A DNA stretch of 47,935 bases from SFWF01 sp045537915 (GCA_045537915.1 JAZSQK010000059.1:1-47935); one strand, 5' to 3'. Numbered from the stretch's first letter, positions 34,723-44,056 are shown. Made by a program: numbers and translations. The notes: generated by a model not told the origin, from the sequence alone.

Positions 34723-37125
34723 ATGACAGAAAACGAAAAAACTTTAACATATATGCCCCTTTTGGCTCTCAGAGGCCTTGTCTGCTTCCCGTCGGTCACC
34801 CTTCATTTTGAGGTTGGAAGAAAAAGATCGGTAAATGCGCTTAATGCGGCAATGGAAAGGGGTAGAAAAATATTCCTTGTTACCCAGAAGAACATTCTTG
34901 ACGAGGAGCCCGACGCCGACCGTCTTTACGAGGTTGGCTGCGTTGCAAAGGTTTGTCAGGTGCTCCGCATGCCAGATGACAGCGTTAAGGTGCTGGTAGA
35001 AGGACTTTACCGAGCAACCCGCAACATCGTAACCGAAAGGGACGGCTATATGGTAGCGGCTGTTGAGAGACTGGAAGGTGCAGAGGAAAGCCATCGCCCC
35101 GTTTATCTGGAATCACTTTTAAGGCGCATAAGAAGGGAATTTGAGGCATATGCGCTAAAGGGAATAAAAATGGCGCCCGATATAATAAAAACGGTATCCG
35201 AGGGCTCGGATATTGGCTTTCTTTCGGATTTTATAGCCTTCAACATACCTGCGCCTGTAGCAGAAAAACAGCATATTCTCAACATTTCTTCTACCATAAA
35301 GAGAGCGAAGGCTGTTGCAGAAATGCTGCGCAAGGAATCCCAGATAGTTGACATCGACCGAAAGATCGGCCAACAGGTCAAGGTGCAGATAGACGATAAT
35401 CAGCGTGAGTACTATCTCCGTGAACAGATCAAGGCTATAAATTTTGAACTTTACGGAGATGCCGAAGAGGACGAGATAGAGGAGTATTACTCAAAAATAG
35501 AGGCACTCTCGGCCGATGCCACAGTAAAGGATAAGCTCACAAAAGAGGTTTCAAAGCTGCATAAAATGCCCCAAGGCTCACACGAGGCAACGGTTGTAAG
35601 AAATTACCTTGATATGTGTCTTGAGATGCCGTGGGAGAAATACACCTTAGCTACGGTTGATATAAAAAAGGCACAAAGAATACTCGACCGTGATTTTTAT
35701 GCGATGGACAAGGTTAAGGAGCGCATACTTGAAATGCTTTCGGTATATGCTCTCAATCCCGATATAAAGGGACAGATTATCTGTCTTGTAGGCCCTCCCG
35801 GTGTTGGTAAGACCTCAATAGGCAGATGCATTGCCGAGTGTATGGGAAGAAACTTTGCGAGAATATCCCTCGGCGGAATCAGCGATGAAGCCGAGATTAG
35901 AGGACACCGCCGCACCTACATAGGCGCAATGCCCGGAAAGATAATTTCGGCAATAAAGGATGCTGCCAGTTCAAATCCCCTTATTTTGCTTGATGAAATC
36001 GACAAGCTCGGACACGATTATAAGGGAGATCCCTCGGCGGCTCTGCTCGAGGTTCTTGATGCCGAGCAGAACGGCAAATTTTATGATCATTTCCTCGATA
36101 TGCCCTATGATTTGAGCAGAGCGGTCTTTATAACAACCGCAAACACTAAGGCAACAATTCCAGAGCCTCTGCTTGACCGAATGGAGATAATAGAGCTGAC
36201 AAGCTATACAAGGGAAGAAAAGTTCCACATAGCAAGAAACCACCTTGTAAAGCGTCAGATAAAAAACCACGGGCTGAGTGGCAAACAGATAAAAATAACA
36301 GATGATGCTATATACGCCCTTATTGATTCTTATACCAGAGAAGCGGGTGTAAGAAAGCTTGAGAGAAATATTGCCGCACTTTGCAGAAAATCGGCAAAGT
36401 TAATAGCCTCGGCAGATAAAAAATCGGTCAAGGTCGATGAGCAGACGGTTATCTCAATGCTGGGCAAAAAGCGTTATATCGCCTCTGAAATTCTCGAAAA
36501 GGATGAGATAGGGGTTATAAACGGACTTGCCTGGACCAGTGTCGGCGGAGAGCTTATGCAGCTTGAGGTCGCAGTTCTTGACGGAACAGGAAAGCTTGAG
36601 CTAACAGGAAGTCTCGGAGATGTTATGCAGGAGTCGGCCAAGGCGGCAGTTTCATATGTCAGAGCAAATGCGCAAAGGTATGAGGTTGCACCAGATTTTT
36701 ATGCAAAAAAGGATATTCATATCCACGCTACCGAGGGCGCCGTTCCAAAGGATGGCCCATCGGCGGGAGTGACTATTACAACAGCCCTGGTTTCTGCCTT
36801 GACAGGCAGAGCGGTTAAAAAGGATGTTGCGATGACCGGAGAAATTACCGTTAAGGGTAGGGTTCTTGCAATCGGCGGACTCAAGGAGAAATCAATGGCG
36901 GCCTACCGTGCGGGAGTCAAAACCGTATTTATCCCTAAAGCCAACGAGGCGGATTTGGATGAGCTTGATAAAAGCGTTATTGAAAACATAACCTTTGTTG
37001 CGGTCAGCGATGTAGCCGATATTATAGATGCGGCGCTGAACGGGATATCACAGGAGGAAAAACTGCCTGAAATAATACCGACCGAAACAGGAAGTTATAA
37101 GCCTGTACAAACAATAAGTCAGTAG
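34723..37125 (+). CDS. lon: ATP-dependent protease Lon (LonA)
   Basis: 800-aa cytoplasmic AAA+ serine protease that degrades misfolded and regulatory proteins. It has an N-terminal substrate domain (1-about 205), a coiled-coil region, and an AAA+ module with Walker A GPPGVGKTS at residue 357 and Walker B LILLDEIDKLG. The C-terminal protease has the catalytic Ser 680 in PKDGPSAG and the partner Lys near 723 in GGLKEK. It is soluble LonA rather than membrane LonB. GGAG lies upstream. It is followed 7 bases later by ysxC, the same order as in B. subtilis (lonA-ysxC). Confidence 0.97.
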   Translation: MTENEKTLTYMPLLALRGLVCFPSVTLHFEVGRKRSVNALNAAMERGRKIFLVTQKNILDEEPDADRLYEVGCVAKVCQVLRMPDDSVKVLVEGLYRATRNIVTERDGYMVAAVERLEGAEESHRPVYLESLLRRIRREFEAYALKGIKMAPDIIKTVSEGSDIGFLSDFIAFNIPAPVAEKQHILNISSTIKRAKAVAEMLRKESQIVDIDRKIGQQVKVQIDDNQREYYLREQIKAINFELYGDAEEDEIEEYYSKIEALSADATVKDKLTKEVSKLHKMPQGSHEATVVRNYLDMCLEMPWEKYTLATVDIKKAQRILDRDFYAMDKVKERILEMLSVYALNPDIKGQIICLVGPPGVGKTSIGRCIAECMGRNFARISLGGISDEAEIRGHRRTYIGAMPGKIISAIKDAASSNPLILLDEIDKLGHDYKGDPSAALLEVLDAEQNGKFYDHFLDMPYDLSRAVFITTANTKATIPEPLLDRMEIIELTSYTREEKFHIARNHLVKRQIKNHGLSGKQIKITDDAIYALIDSYTREAGVRKLERNIAALCRKSAKLIASADKKSVKVDEQTVISMLGKKRYIASEILEKDEIGVINGLAWTSVGGELMQLEVAVLDGTGKLELTGSLGDVMQESAKAAVSYVRANAQRYEVAPDFYAKKDIHIHATEGAVPKDGPSAGVTITTALVSALTGRAVKKDVAMTGEITVKGRVLAIGGLKEKSMAAYRAGVKTVFIPKANEADLDELDKSVIENITFVAVSDVADIIDAALNGISQEEKLPEIIPTETGSYKPVQTISQ

Positions 37126-37132
37126 GTGTTTT

Positions 37133-37717
37133 ATGAATTATAACAATGCTTATTTTGAAAAGGCCTTCGGAACGGCGGCGCAGCTTAGCGTATCAGACCT
37201 TCCTGAGTTTTGCTTTTCGGGCAGATCAAATGTCGGAAAATCCTCACTAATAAATAAGCTAACAAACCGAAAGTCACTTGCCCGTGTCAGCGGAAAACCG
37301 GGTAAGACCGTAACCGTAAACTTTTATAGAGCCGACAACATACGAATAGTAGACCTTCCCGGATACGGATATGCAAAGGTACCCTTTGCGGAGAGAACCA
37401 GATGGTCCGACCTTATGGAAGGATATTTTAAGTCGGACAGGGATATAAGAATGGTCTTTTCACTCATAGATATGCGCCATCCGCCCAGTGATTTTGATAT
37501 CTCTATGCTTGAATTTCTTTCACAAATGGGAATGCCGTATACCGTAGTTCTGACCAAAAGCGACAAGCTTAATAAGACCGAGTATGCTCAAAGACTTTCT
37601 CTGATAAAAGAAGAGCTTGGAGAATATGCCGACGGTGTTGAAATAATTCCGTTTTCTGCCCAGACGGGCGAGGGAACCGAGAGGATAAAGCAAATTATCG
37701 AAGGAGAAATATCGTAA
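37133..37717 (+). CDS. ysxC: Ribosome biogenesis GTP-binding protein YsxC/EngB
   Basis: 194-aa essential TRAFAC GTPase for 50S assembly. G1 is GRSNVGKSS near residue 29, G3 is DLPGYGYAKV near 75, G4 is TKSD near 142 and G5 is SAQTG near 175. Its stop overlaps the lysA start by one base. Confidence 0.96.
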   Translation: MNYNNAYFEKAFGTAAQLSVSDLPEFCFSGRSNVGKSSLINKLTNRKSLARVSGKPGKTVTVNFYRADNIRIVDLPGYGYAKVPFAERTRWSDLMEGYFKSDRDIRMVFSLIDMRHPPSDFDISMLEFLSQMGMPYTVVLTKSDKLNKTEYAQRLSLIKEELGEYADGVEIIPFSAQTGEGTERIKQIIEGEIS

Positions 37718-39012
37718 TGCTTACCGAAAAATATTCAGTTAATTCCAAGGGGCATCTGACCCTCGGAGGAATTGACGCAGTCGAACTTGCAGAGCAGTGG
37801 GGAACCCCGCTATATGTTTTTGATGAAGACGATATAAGGAAAAACTGCAGAGAATATGCAGATGCTTTCAAAAAGTATTACAGCGGTAATGCTCTGGTTC
37901 TTTATGCGAGTAAGGCTTTTTCCTGTAAGGAGATGTACAGAATAGTATCGGCCGAAGGACTTGGTACCGATGTCGTTTCGGCAGGGGAGCTTTATACCGC
38001 CGTATCGGCAGGTTTTGATACCTCGAAAATTTATTTTCACGGCAACAATAAGACGGCTGATGAGCTTTCCTATGCACTCGACTGCGGTATAGGCAGAATT
38101 GTTGTGGATAATATTACCGAGCTTGAGTTGTTAAATGACATTGCAGGTCAAAAAGGCAAAACGGCAGATATCCTTTTCAGAATAAAACCCGGAATAGATG
38201 CTCATACCCATAACTATATAAAAACTGGACAGATAGATTCAAAATTTGGCTTCGCTCTGGAAAACGGAGAGGCGCTTTGTGCTGTAAAAAGGGCTTCAGA
38301 GCTTAAGAATGTAAGACTGGTAGGAATACATTGCCACATCGGCTCACAGATTTTTGAAACCGAGCCCTTTGTTCTTGCGGCAGAGGTTATGGTGGCTTTT
38401 GCTAAAGAAATTAAGGACACAATCGGCACAGAGATAAGCGAGATAAACTTCGGCGGCGGATACGGAATAAAATATCTTACAACCGACCGAACGGTATCTG
38501 CAGAGGAGAGTATAAGGCTTCTGTGTGAGGCGGTCGTAGAAAACTGCAAAAGGTATTCCTTGGCTCTCCCTAAAATACTTATCGAGCCGGGTAGGTCGAT
38601 AGTCGGTTCCTCAACCATGACCTTGTATAAGGTCGGCTCGGTTAAGGAAATAAAAAATGTCCGAACCTATGTTTCGGTTGACGGAGGAATGTCCGATAAT
38701 CCAAGGTATGCCCTTTATAATGCCGATTATGAAATCGTTATAGCAAACCGAGCAGATAAACCGAGGAGCCTTAAGGCTACCGTTGCGGGAAAATGCTGCG
38801 AATCGGGAGATATCATTCAGGAAAACACAATGATACAGCAAACATCGGCAGGGGACACTCTGGCGGTTCTGGCAACAGGAGCTTATAACTATTCAATGGC
38901 AAGTAATTATAACCGAATTCCCCGTCCTGCAGCAGTTATGCTGAGCAAAGGACAATCTCGGCTTGTAATAAAAAGGGAAACCTTTGAGGACATAGTGAAA
39001 AACGATATATAG
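37717..39012 (+). CDS. lysA: Diaminopimelate decarboxylase
   Basis: PLP enzyme that converts meso-diaminopimelate to L-lysine, 431 aa. It is a fold III decarboxylase with the PLP lysine in YASKAF near residue 66, HCHIGSQI near 208, the GGGYG phosphate loop near 250, EPGRSIVG near 290, KCCESGD and GAYNYSMASNYN near 395. It is translationally linked to ysxC, and no L box precedes it here, in contrast to the NhaC carrier gene. Its stop codon abuts a MITE-like repeat. The C-terminus RETFEDIVKNDI looks complete. Confidence 0.95.
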   Translation: MLTEKYSVNSKGHLTLGGIDAVELAEQWGTPLYVFDEDDIRKNCREYADAFKKYYSGNALVLYASKAFSCKEMYRIVSAEGLGTDVVSAGELYTAVSAGFDTSKIYFHGNNKTADELSYALDCGIGRIVVDNITELELLNDIAGQKGKTADILFRIKPGIDAHTHNYIKTGQIDSKFGFALENGEALCAVKRASELKNVRLVGIHCHIGSQIFETEPFVLAAEVMVAFAKEIKDTIGTEISEINFGGGYGIKYLTTDRTVSAEESIRLLCEAVVENCKRYSLALPKILIEPGRSIVGSSTMTLYKVGSVKEIKNVRTYVSVDGGMSDNPRYALYNADYEIVIANRADKPRSLKATVAGKCCESGDIIQENTMIQQTSAGDTLAVLATGAYNYSMASNYNRIPRPAAVMLSKGQSRLVIKRETFEDIVKNDI

Positions 39013-39191
39013 GAACGTACTTTTAAGGATAAAATGCCTAAAAAGTAAATTTTTGCGGTCTATTGTGTTAAAAAGACACGGTATGCGTTAGCATTACCGT
39101 GTCTTTTCGCCTTTTATCCCACTAAAAACTTATCTTTTTTAGGTGCTTTGCAGTTTTGTTCCAAAACCAAGTTATCCTTAAGAGTACGTTC
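39013..39191. mobile_element. MITE-like element with 20-bp terminal inverted repeats
   Basis: 39013-39032 and 39172-39191 are inverted copies with one mismatch, beginning GAACGTACTTTTAAGGATAA. Inside them a second imperfect inverted repeat (CCTAAAAAGTAA near 39037 and its counterpart near 39142) extends the stem. A 13-bp terminator-like hairpin (39071-39083 with 39095-39107, then TTTT) is also inside. There is no coding capacity. The left end touches the lysA stop codon. No target-site duplication was recognised. Confidence 0.7.
39071..39107 (+). terminator. Hairpin serving as lysA terminator inside the MITE-like element
   Basis: AAAAGACACGGTA (39071-39083) pairs perfectly with TACCGTGTCTTTT (39095-39107). 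The T stretch is within the 3' arm, so it can act in both directions. Confidence 0.7.
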
Positions 39192-39197
39192 TGAAAG

Positions 39198-39227
39198 GCG
39201 ACAGAGTTTACTCTGTCGCTCTTTTAT
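39198..39227. terminator. Terminator between the MITE-like element and the GH25 gene
   Basis: GCGACAGAG (39198-39206), loop TTTA, CTCTGTCGC (39211-39219), then CTTTTATTT on the plus strand. The minus-strand GH25 gene ends at 39228, so it may serve that gene as well. Confidence 0.7.
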
Positions 39228-40853
39228 TTATTCTGTAAGATAGCTTGATACGGCGTAAACCGTTTGACCGTTATATTCAAGTCTTGACCAACCGTTTGTG
39301 CTAATTCCTGTGCGAGTTAAATATTCGCCGTTTTTAAGAGTATAAACTAATTGAGAGTCGGTTACAGACGGCAAAGTTCTTAAATTTGTTTCGCTTTTGG
39401 CTGTCACTTGTTCATTGACTGCTTGAAACTCGGTCTTTATGCCATCATCAACCGGCGGTTTATAGGAAAGGTCGGCGGTAAGATAGCTCGTTATAGCATA
39501 AACTGTCTGTCCCTCGTAAACAAGACGTGACCAACCCTTATTGCTTACTGCGGTGCGTTGTAAAACTGTTCCATTTTTAAGCAGACCTGCAATTTGTCCC
39601 GAAGTTGTAGGCGAGAGCCTTAAATTCACTTCCTGTTTTGCAGTTACACTATCGTTTTGTGCGGTAAATGTATTTCCGTCAACGATATCAGGCTTTGGCT
39701 CTGGTTTTATATTCAAATCTGTTGTGAGATAACTTGTTATTGCGTAAACTGTCTTACCATCGTAAACAAGACGAGACCAACCATTTTCACCAACACCTGT
39801 TCTCTTGGCAACAGTTCCATTTTTCAAGACCGCAACAACATCAAAATTAGTGCCTGCACCTGAACGGAGGTTGACCTCATTTTTTGCCGTTACATTCTCA
39901 TTGACATCGGTATATAAAAGCTCGTTTTGAGTTTTTGGCGGTTTTGCGGTTATAATTTCTGCGTTCTCGTCTATAGGTGCTTGTAACTCATTTTCAAAAT
40001 ATGACACAACCATATCACAGTTGCCCTCGACACCCGAAACAATGCCTTTGTTGGTATATTGCCACATATCGTATCTACCGTTATAGTCGGGTTTTTGGCT
40101 CTGTGGGTATGGTGGATTTTTGTATTGTGCTATCCATATTTTATACTTCTTTTCAATTTCCACTATGTTAAAGGCGGTGTTGTCTGTCAGGTCGGATTTT
40201 GAGGCGTAAAACATAGCTTCGTAACCGGATTTTTCTATAGCGTCTAAAAAGCTAATAGCATTTTGTGTTCGTTGCTCTGCGGTTAGGCTATACATGCGGC
40301 TATCACTATTCTTAAAGCCCTCACAGTCGTAGACTACAGGGTAAGATATTTGATAACCTTTTATCTGTGAAACAGTCCATTGTGCTTCCCACGTAGCTTC
40401 ATCTTGATTTACCGCAGTAGAGAAAAAATAAACGCCTACAAGAACACCGGCCTTTTGAGCCTGCTGTATATTATAGTCGGCATTACTGTCTCGGTAAAGC
40501 TGACCATTTTCGGCACGGTAGCCGATACGGATTATTGCAAAATCTATTCCTGCCTCTTTAACCTTTTGCCAATCTATTTTGCCCTGCCATTTAGAAACGT
40601 CGATGCCATGTTGCAAGCCTTTTTTATCTTGTATTTCAGTAAAATCAACCTTTGCACCATCATCAATTTGAGCGTTTTCAATATTCTCTGGATCTTTTGT
40701 ATCATCTTCATCAGTGACATTATAGTCGATATTAACTGGATCACTGCTTTCTGTTTTTGATTCTGTTTGTGGTTTATCGTTACAAGCAATCAGTAAAAGC
40801 AACATTATAAATAATAAAAATATTGTTGTGATTTTTTTGAGATTAAAGCGCAT
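39228..40853 (-). CDS. GH25 lysozyme lipoprotein with three SH3b repeats
   Basis: 541-aa predicted surface N-acetylmuramidase. The lipoprotein signal has lipobox LIAC (Cys 24), followed by an acidic, Thr/Ser-rich linker to about residue 75. The GH25 domain (about 80-285) starts with HGIDVSKWQGKIDW and contains IIRIGYR and VVYDCEG, carrying the acidic residues used by the family. Three bacterial SH3 domains follow (about 310-380, 395-465 and 478-541). Each contains VNLRSGAG- or TNLRTLPS-like and NGWSRLVYDGKTVYAITSYL-like motifs. It likely remodels or degrades cell wall. A good promoter precedes it. Confidence 0.93.
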   Translation of the reverse strand: MRFNLKKITTIFLLFIMLLLLIACNDKPQTESKTESSDPVNIDYNVTDEDDTKDPENIENAQIDDGAKVDFTEIQDKKGLQHGIDVSKWQGKIDWQKVKEAGIDFAIIRIGYRAENGQLYRDSNADYNIQQAQKAGVLVGVYFFSTAVNQDEATWEAQWTVSQIKGYQISYPVVYDCEGFKNSDSRMYSLTAEQRTQNAISFLDAIEKSGYEAMFYASKSDLTDNTAFNIVEIEKKYKIWIAQYKNPPYPQSQKPDYNGRYDMWQYTNKGIVSGVEGNCDMVVSYFENELQAPIDENAEIITAKPPKTQNELLYTDVNENVTAKNEVNLRSGAGTNFDVVAVLKNGTVAKRTGVGENGWSRLVYDGKTVYAITSYLTTDLNIKPEPKPDIVDGNTFTAQNDSVTAKQEVNLRLSPTTSGQIAGLLKNGTVLQRTAVSNKGWSRLVYEGQTVYAITSYLTADLSYKPPVDDGIKTEFQAVNEQVTAKSETNLRTLPSVTDSQLVYTLKNGEYLTRTGISTNGWSRLEYNGQTVYAVSSYLTE

Positions 40854-40889
40854 TAAGCACTCGCCCCCTTGTTGTTTACTAACGGGGCT

Positions 40890-40918
40890 ATTATAGCATA
40901 TAGCGATAACTTTATCAA
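40890..40918 (-). promoter_or_regulatory. Sigma-A promoter of the GH25 gene
   Basis: On the minus strand, TTGATA (40918-40913), a 17-base spacer and TATAAT (40895-40890), with GGGGG upstream of the ATG. Confidence 0.8.
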
Positions 40919-41106
40919 TACTTCACAGGGCTTAAGTAAAGTGTAAGACAGGCGAGATTTTCTTATCTATTTTTCTGTGTTGCAGGCATACTGCACTTAT
41001 TCACTGTTAGCTATTACTTTATTACCTAAAAAGACGATGCTACTCTGGCGCCTTTTATTTTCATATATCAAACACACCTGACATATGATTAAGGGGAGTG
41101 ATATGT

Positions 41107-41508
41107 ATGAAAAATCAAGCGCCTTCATCTGCAAAAGAGAAGACAATAGTTTATCTCATTTCGGTTATAATGGGCTTTGCCGTGCTCTTTATTTTTATGT
41201 TTGCTCTGGCAGCGGTAGGAGTAGCCGTTGATATAAGCGAAAGCTTTGCTGCGCCTTTAGCCAGTATCAGTCTGGCGGCAGGGGGACTGTCGTCAGCCTT
41301 TCTTGCTTCCAGAAAAATAGGCTCAGGCGGAATTCTGAACGGGCTTGTCTGCGGTCTTTCTATGTTTTTGATAATTTCAGCGATAGCCCTCATAATGAAT
41401 AATGGCGGTTTGACACTTGCTACCCTTTTAAGATTGGCCATAGTTCTTCTTGCGGCGTTTATCGGAGGAATATGGGGTGTAAATTGGGGAGAGAAAAAGA
41501 TTATATAA
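41107..41508 (+). CDS. TIGR04086-family membrane protein
   Basis: 133-aa protein with four predicted transmembrane helices, resembling the Firmicutes TIGR04086/YrzE-like group, whose function is unknown. The ATG at 41107 has AGGGGAG 8 bases upstream. A start at 41098 would sit inside that site. Small-residue rich helices such as LASISLAAGGLSSAFLA and the end GGIWGVNWGEKK fit the family. It is followed by a broken amidase gene and may share its transcript. Confidence 0.8.
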   Translation: MKNQAPSSAKEKTIVYLISVIMGFAVLFIFMFALAAVGVAVDISESFAAPLASISLAAGGLSSAFLASRKIGSGGILNGLVCGLSMFLIISAIALIMNNGGLTLATLLRLAIVLLAAFIGGIWGVNWGEKKII

Positions 41509-41563
41509 ATAGGCAATTGCAAATCGAGAATGATTTTGGTAATATATTAAAGGAGATTGTTTA

Positions 41564-41734
41564 GTGACAGCCCTCAAAAAAACAGCCCTCTGCATTTTAT
41601 GCTTTGGCTTTCTTATATGCAGCAGTTTTTTCATAGAAGAAGAAACCGCTCTTCAGACCGCCCTATCGACCGACTACAAACCGACCGTAATAGTCGACGC
41701 CGGCCACGGCGGGTTAACTAATACTATAAATTAG
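41564..41734 (+). pseudogene. N-acetylmuramoyl-L-alanine amidase (CwlD-like), truncated after 50 codons
   Basis: GTG start with AAGGAG 8 bases upstream. A hydrophobic signal/anchor (ALCILCFGFLICSSFF) leads into TVIVDAGHGG, the zinc-binding start of an Amidase_3 domain. The coding sense then stops: six unrelated residues and a TAG follow. The remaining ~180 residues of an amidase are absent. The break falls at about 41713, right after the Gly-Gly. The rest may lie beyond the window on the far side of an insertion. Confidence 0.85.
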
Positions 41735-41768
41735 GTCCAAACCTGCCGTGAAACATCAATAAAAAGTT

Positions 41769-41810
41769 AATCACCCTTGCAATCTAATTTAGGTTGCAAG
41801 GGTGATTTTC
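41769..41810. terminator. Terminator hairpin downstream of the 46-aa microprotein
   Basis: AATCACCCTTGCAA (41769-41782) pairs with TTGCAAGGGTGATT (41794-41807). A T-rich tail is found on both sides, so it can end minus-strand transcription from the DUF255 unit. Confidence 0.85.
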
Positions 41811-41813
41811 TAT

Positions 41814-41954
41814 CTAATTACCGCCGGGGCCGTCCCTACGTTCACGGGTATCGTGAACATCAATTTTACCGATTATATCGCCCGGTTTTATTGGCTTCTT
41901 GTCTACTTTTATTTCAGGTTCTGGTTTTTGCTCAATTTTCTTATTTTCATCCAT
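41814..41954 (-). CDS. 46-aa charged microprotein ending in Asp-Gly-Pro-Gly-Gly-Asn
   Basis: Short frame with a strong AAAGGAG 8-9 bases before the ATG, 33 bases downstream of the DUF255 gene and just before a terminator, so it is the last gene of that transcript. The protein is very polar: a Lys/Glu/Pro-rich first half (EQKPEPEIKVDKKPIKPGD), then IIGKIDVHDTRERRDGPGGN. It has no signal peptide or cysteine. The leader-like N-terminus and Gly-rich end resemble a small modified or exported peptide, but no modification enzyme is recognised nearby. Function unknown. Confidence 0.72.
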   Translation of the reverse strand: MDENKKIEQKPEPEIKVDKKPIKPGDIIGKIDVHDTRERRDGPGGN

Positions 41955-41987
41955 AGTGAAAACTCCTTTCTACTGTTAGTATTAGTT

Positions 41988-43931
41988 TTAAGCTTTAATT
42001 TCATTCAAATTATTAGTAGGCGGCATACAGGCATTTCCTTTACATACATAATAGGTGGTCTTGCCATTTTTTAAAGTATATTCACCTGTGGGTTTTGTTA
42101 GGAGATTAATGATTGCATTTGCAGGTAAATCCAAAGGCAAACTTTTTATATCTGTTTTATCATTCACAACAACAGTAATCTTCATTGTAGGCTCGTAATA
42201 TTCCAAAAGTGCCACTAAAAACATTGCGTGATTGGTTGGGTAAGAATTAGCTGTGGCAGAAATAAAATCTAACTGCTTTTCTGCTAAGTCTTTATATTTA
42301 CCATCTGTTGTCAAATTGTATAGCTTTACAAAGTTATAAGCCATCAGGGAATTTCCGCTAGGCACAGCGCCGTCATAGGTTTCTTTCGGTCGCAGTATCA
42401 GTTCTTCGCTTTGATTGCCGTATAAATAAAACCCGCCTGTGTTATCGCAAAAATCATTTACGACCTTATCACACATCTGCTTTGCACGGTTTAAATATTT
42501 GCTATCTAAAGTGGCTCTATATAAACTCAGCTGAGCGAATATATAACTTGCATAATCATCTAAAAAGCCTTTTACACCACGTTTTACGTCGCGGAAACTG
42601 ACAAATAGTGTATTCTCTTCACAAAGATATTTTCTTATAAAATTGTCGGCTTTTTGTGCTGCATTTAGATAAATATCCTTTTTGCTTACAAGATATAATT
42701 CGCACATTGCGGCTATCATAAGCGAGTTCCATGAAGTCAAGATCTTATCATCCAAGTGGAGCGAATACCGTTTTTTTCTGAACTGCTGCAGCTTGGGTAA
42801 AAACGCTTCAAAAGATTTATCGTTGGGGTCGCTGTTAAGCAAATTGGGAATACTTTTTCCTTCAAAATTTCCTGTACTTGTTATATCGAAATGTTTGTTG
42901 AATTTCTCTCCGTCTGTTTCGCCTAAAACACTAATAATTTCATCGGGGGTGAATAGATAATACTTTCCTTCTTCGCCCTCGCTGTCGGCATCCTGTGCGC
43001 TAAAAAATCCGCCTTCAGTTGATGTCATTTCACGCAAAATGTAATCTGCTGTTTTCTCGGCAATTTCAAGATATAAACTATTGTTGGTTACAGAATATGC
43101 CTTGCAATAGCTGAGTATCAGTAATGCGTTGTCATACAGCATTTTTTCAAAGTGAGGAACAAGAAACTTCTTATCGGTCGAATAACGACAGAACCCAAAC
43201 CCGACATGGTCAAATATACCGCCACGATACATTTGTAAAAGTGTGTGTTCCGCCATTCGCAGACAGTTTTTGTCTTTGTATCGCTCATAAAAAGAAAGCA
43301 AAAACAGAATATTATGCGGTGTCGGAAATTTTGGTGCACGACCGAAACCACCGTATTTTTCATCATAGATTTTGCTATATACTGACACAGCAGAGTGTGT
43401 TAATTCAATTTCTGCATTATCACTGGAAACTTCGGTTTGATTTAAATGATTGATAATCTTATCTGATTGCTCAAGTAACGAAGCCCTGTCATTTTCCCAA
43501 ACCTCGCTTATAGCCATAAGAAGCTCTTTAAAACCTATCATACCGCCACGTGAAGTTTTTGGGAAATAGGTGCCTGCAAAGAATGGCTTTTGGTCTGCGG
43601 TCATAAAAATACTTGTGGGCCAACCGCCACTTCCCGTAAACGCCTGACATACCGACATATAAACGCTGTCAATGTCAGGGCGTTCTTCCTTATCAACCTT
43701 TATAGATATAAAATTTTTGTTTAAAATTTCAGCAATTTCGTTATCCTCAAAGCTTTCGTGGGCAAGCACGTGGCACCAATGACAAGCACTATAACCAATA
43801 CTCAAAAAAATAGGTTTGTCTTCAGCTTTTGCACGATCAAATGCTTCATTACACCAAGGATACCAGTCCACAGGATTTTCCTTGTGTTGTAATAGATACG
43901 GACTTGTTTCGTATTTTAAACGGTTACTCAA
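41988..43931 (-). CDS. DUF255 thioredoxin-domain protein (YyaL/SSP411 family)
   Basis: 647 aa. The N-terminal DUF255 thioredoxin fold contains NRLKYETSPYLLQHKENPVD and a CHWC motif at residues 50-53. SVYMSVCQAFTGSGGWPTS follows, and then a long (alpha/alpha) six-hairpin domain like N-acylglucosamine 2-epimerases. The family is widespread with no settled role. The start is a TTG at 43931 with GAGGTG 6 bases upstream. It is the first gene of a two-gene unit with the 46-aa microprotein. Length is full for the family. Confidence 0.93.
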   Translation of the reverse strand: MSNRLKYETSPYLLQHKENPVDWYPWCNEAFDRAKAEDKPIFLSIGYSACHWCHVLAHESFEDNEIAEILNKNFISIKVDKEERPDIDSVYMSVCQAFTGSGGWPTSIFMTADQKPFFAGTYFPKTSRGGMIGFKELLMAISEVWENDRASLLEQSDKIINHLNQTEVSSDNAEIELTHSAVSVYSKIYDEKYGGFGRAPKFPTPHNILFLLSFYERYKDKNCLRMAEHTLLQMYRGGIFDHVGFGFCRYSTDKKFLVPHFEKMLYDNALLILSYCKAYSVTNNSLYLEIAEKTADYILREMTSTEGGFFSAQDADSEGEEGKYYLFTPDEIISVLGETDGEKFNKHFDITSTGNFEGKSIPNLLNSDPNDKSFEAFLPKLQQFRKKRYSLHLDDKILTSWNSLMIAAMCELYLVSKKDIYLNAAQKADNFIRKYLCEENTLFVSFRDVKRGVKGFLDDYASYIFAQLSLYRATLDSKYLNRAKQMCDKVVNDFCDNTGGFYLYGNQSEELILRPKETYDGAVPSGNSLMAYNFVKLYNLTTDGKYKDLAEKQLDFISATANSYPTNHAMFLVALLEYYEPTMKITVVVNDKTDIKSLPLDLPANAIINLLTKPTGEYTLKNGKTTYYVCKGNACMPPTNNLNEIKA

Positions 43932-44056
43932 AAAATCACCTCGAATATTATTAAATTTATTATTCGCTCTATGTTTTCTAATATGCGAAAGCGTAATAGT
44001 ATAGGTCGAATAAAAGGTGGCAAAATATAATTACAATGATTTTTGGAGGAAAACTT

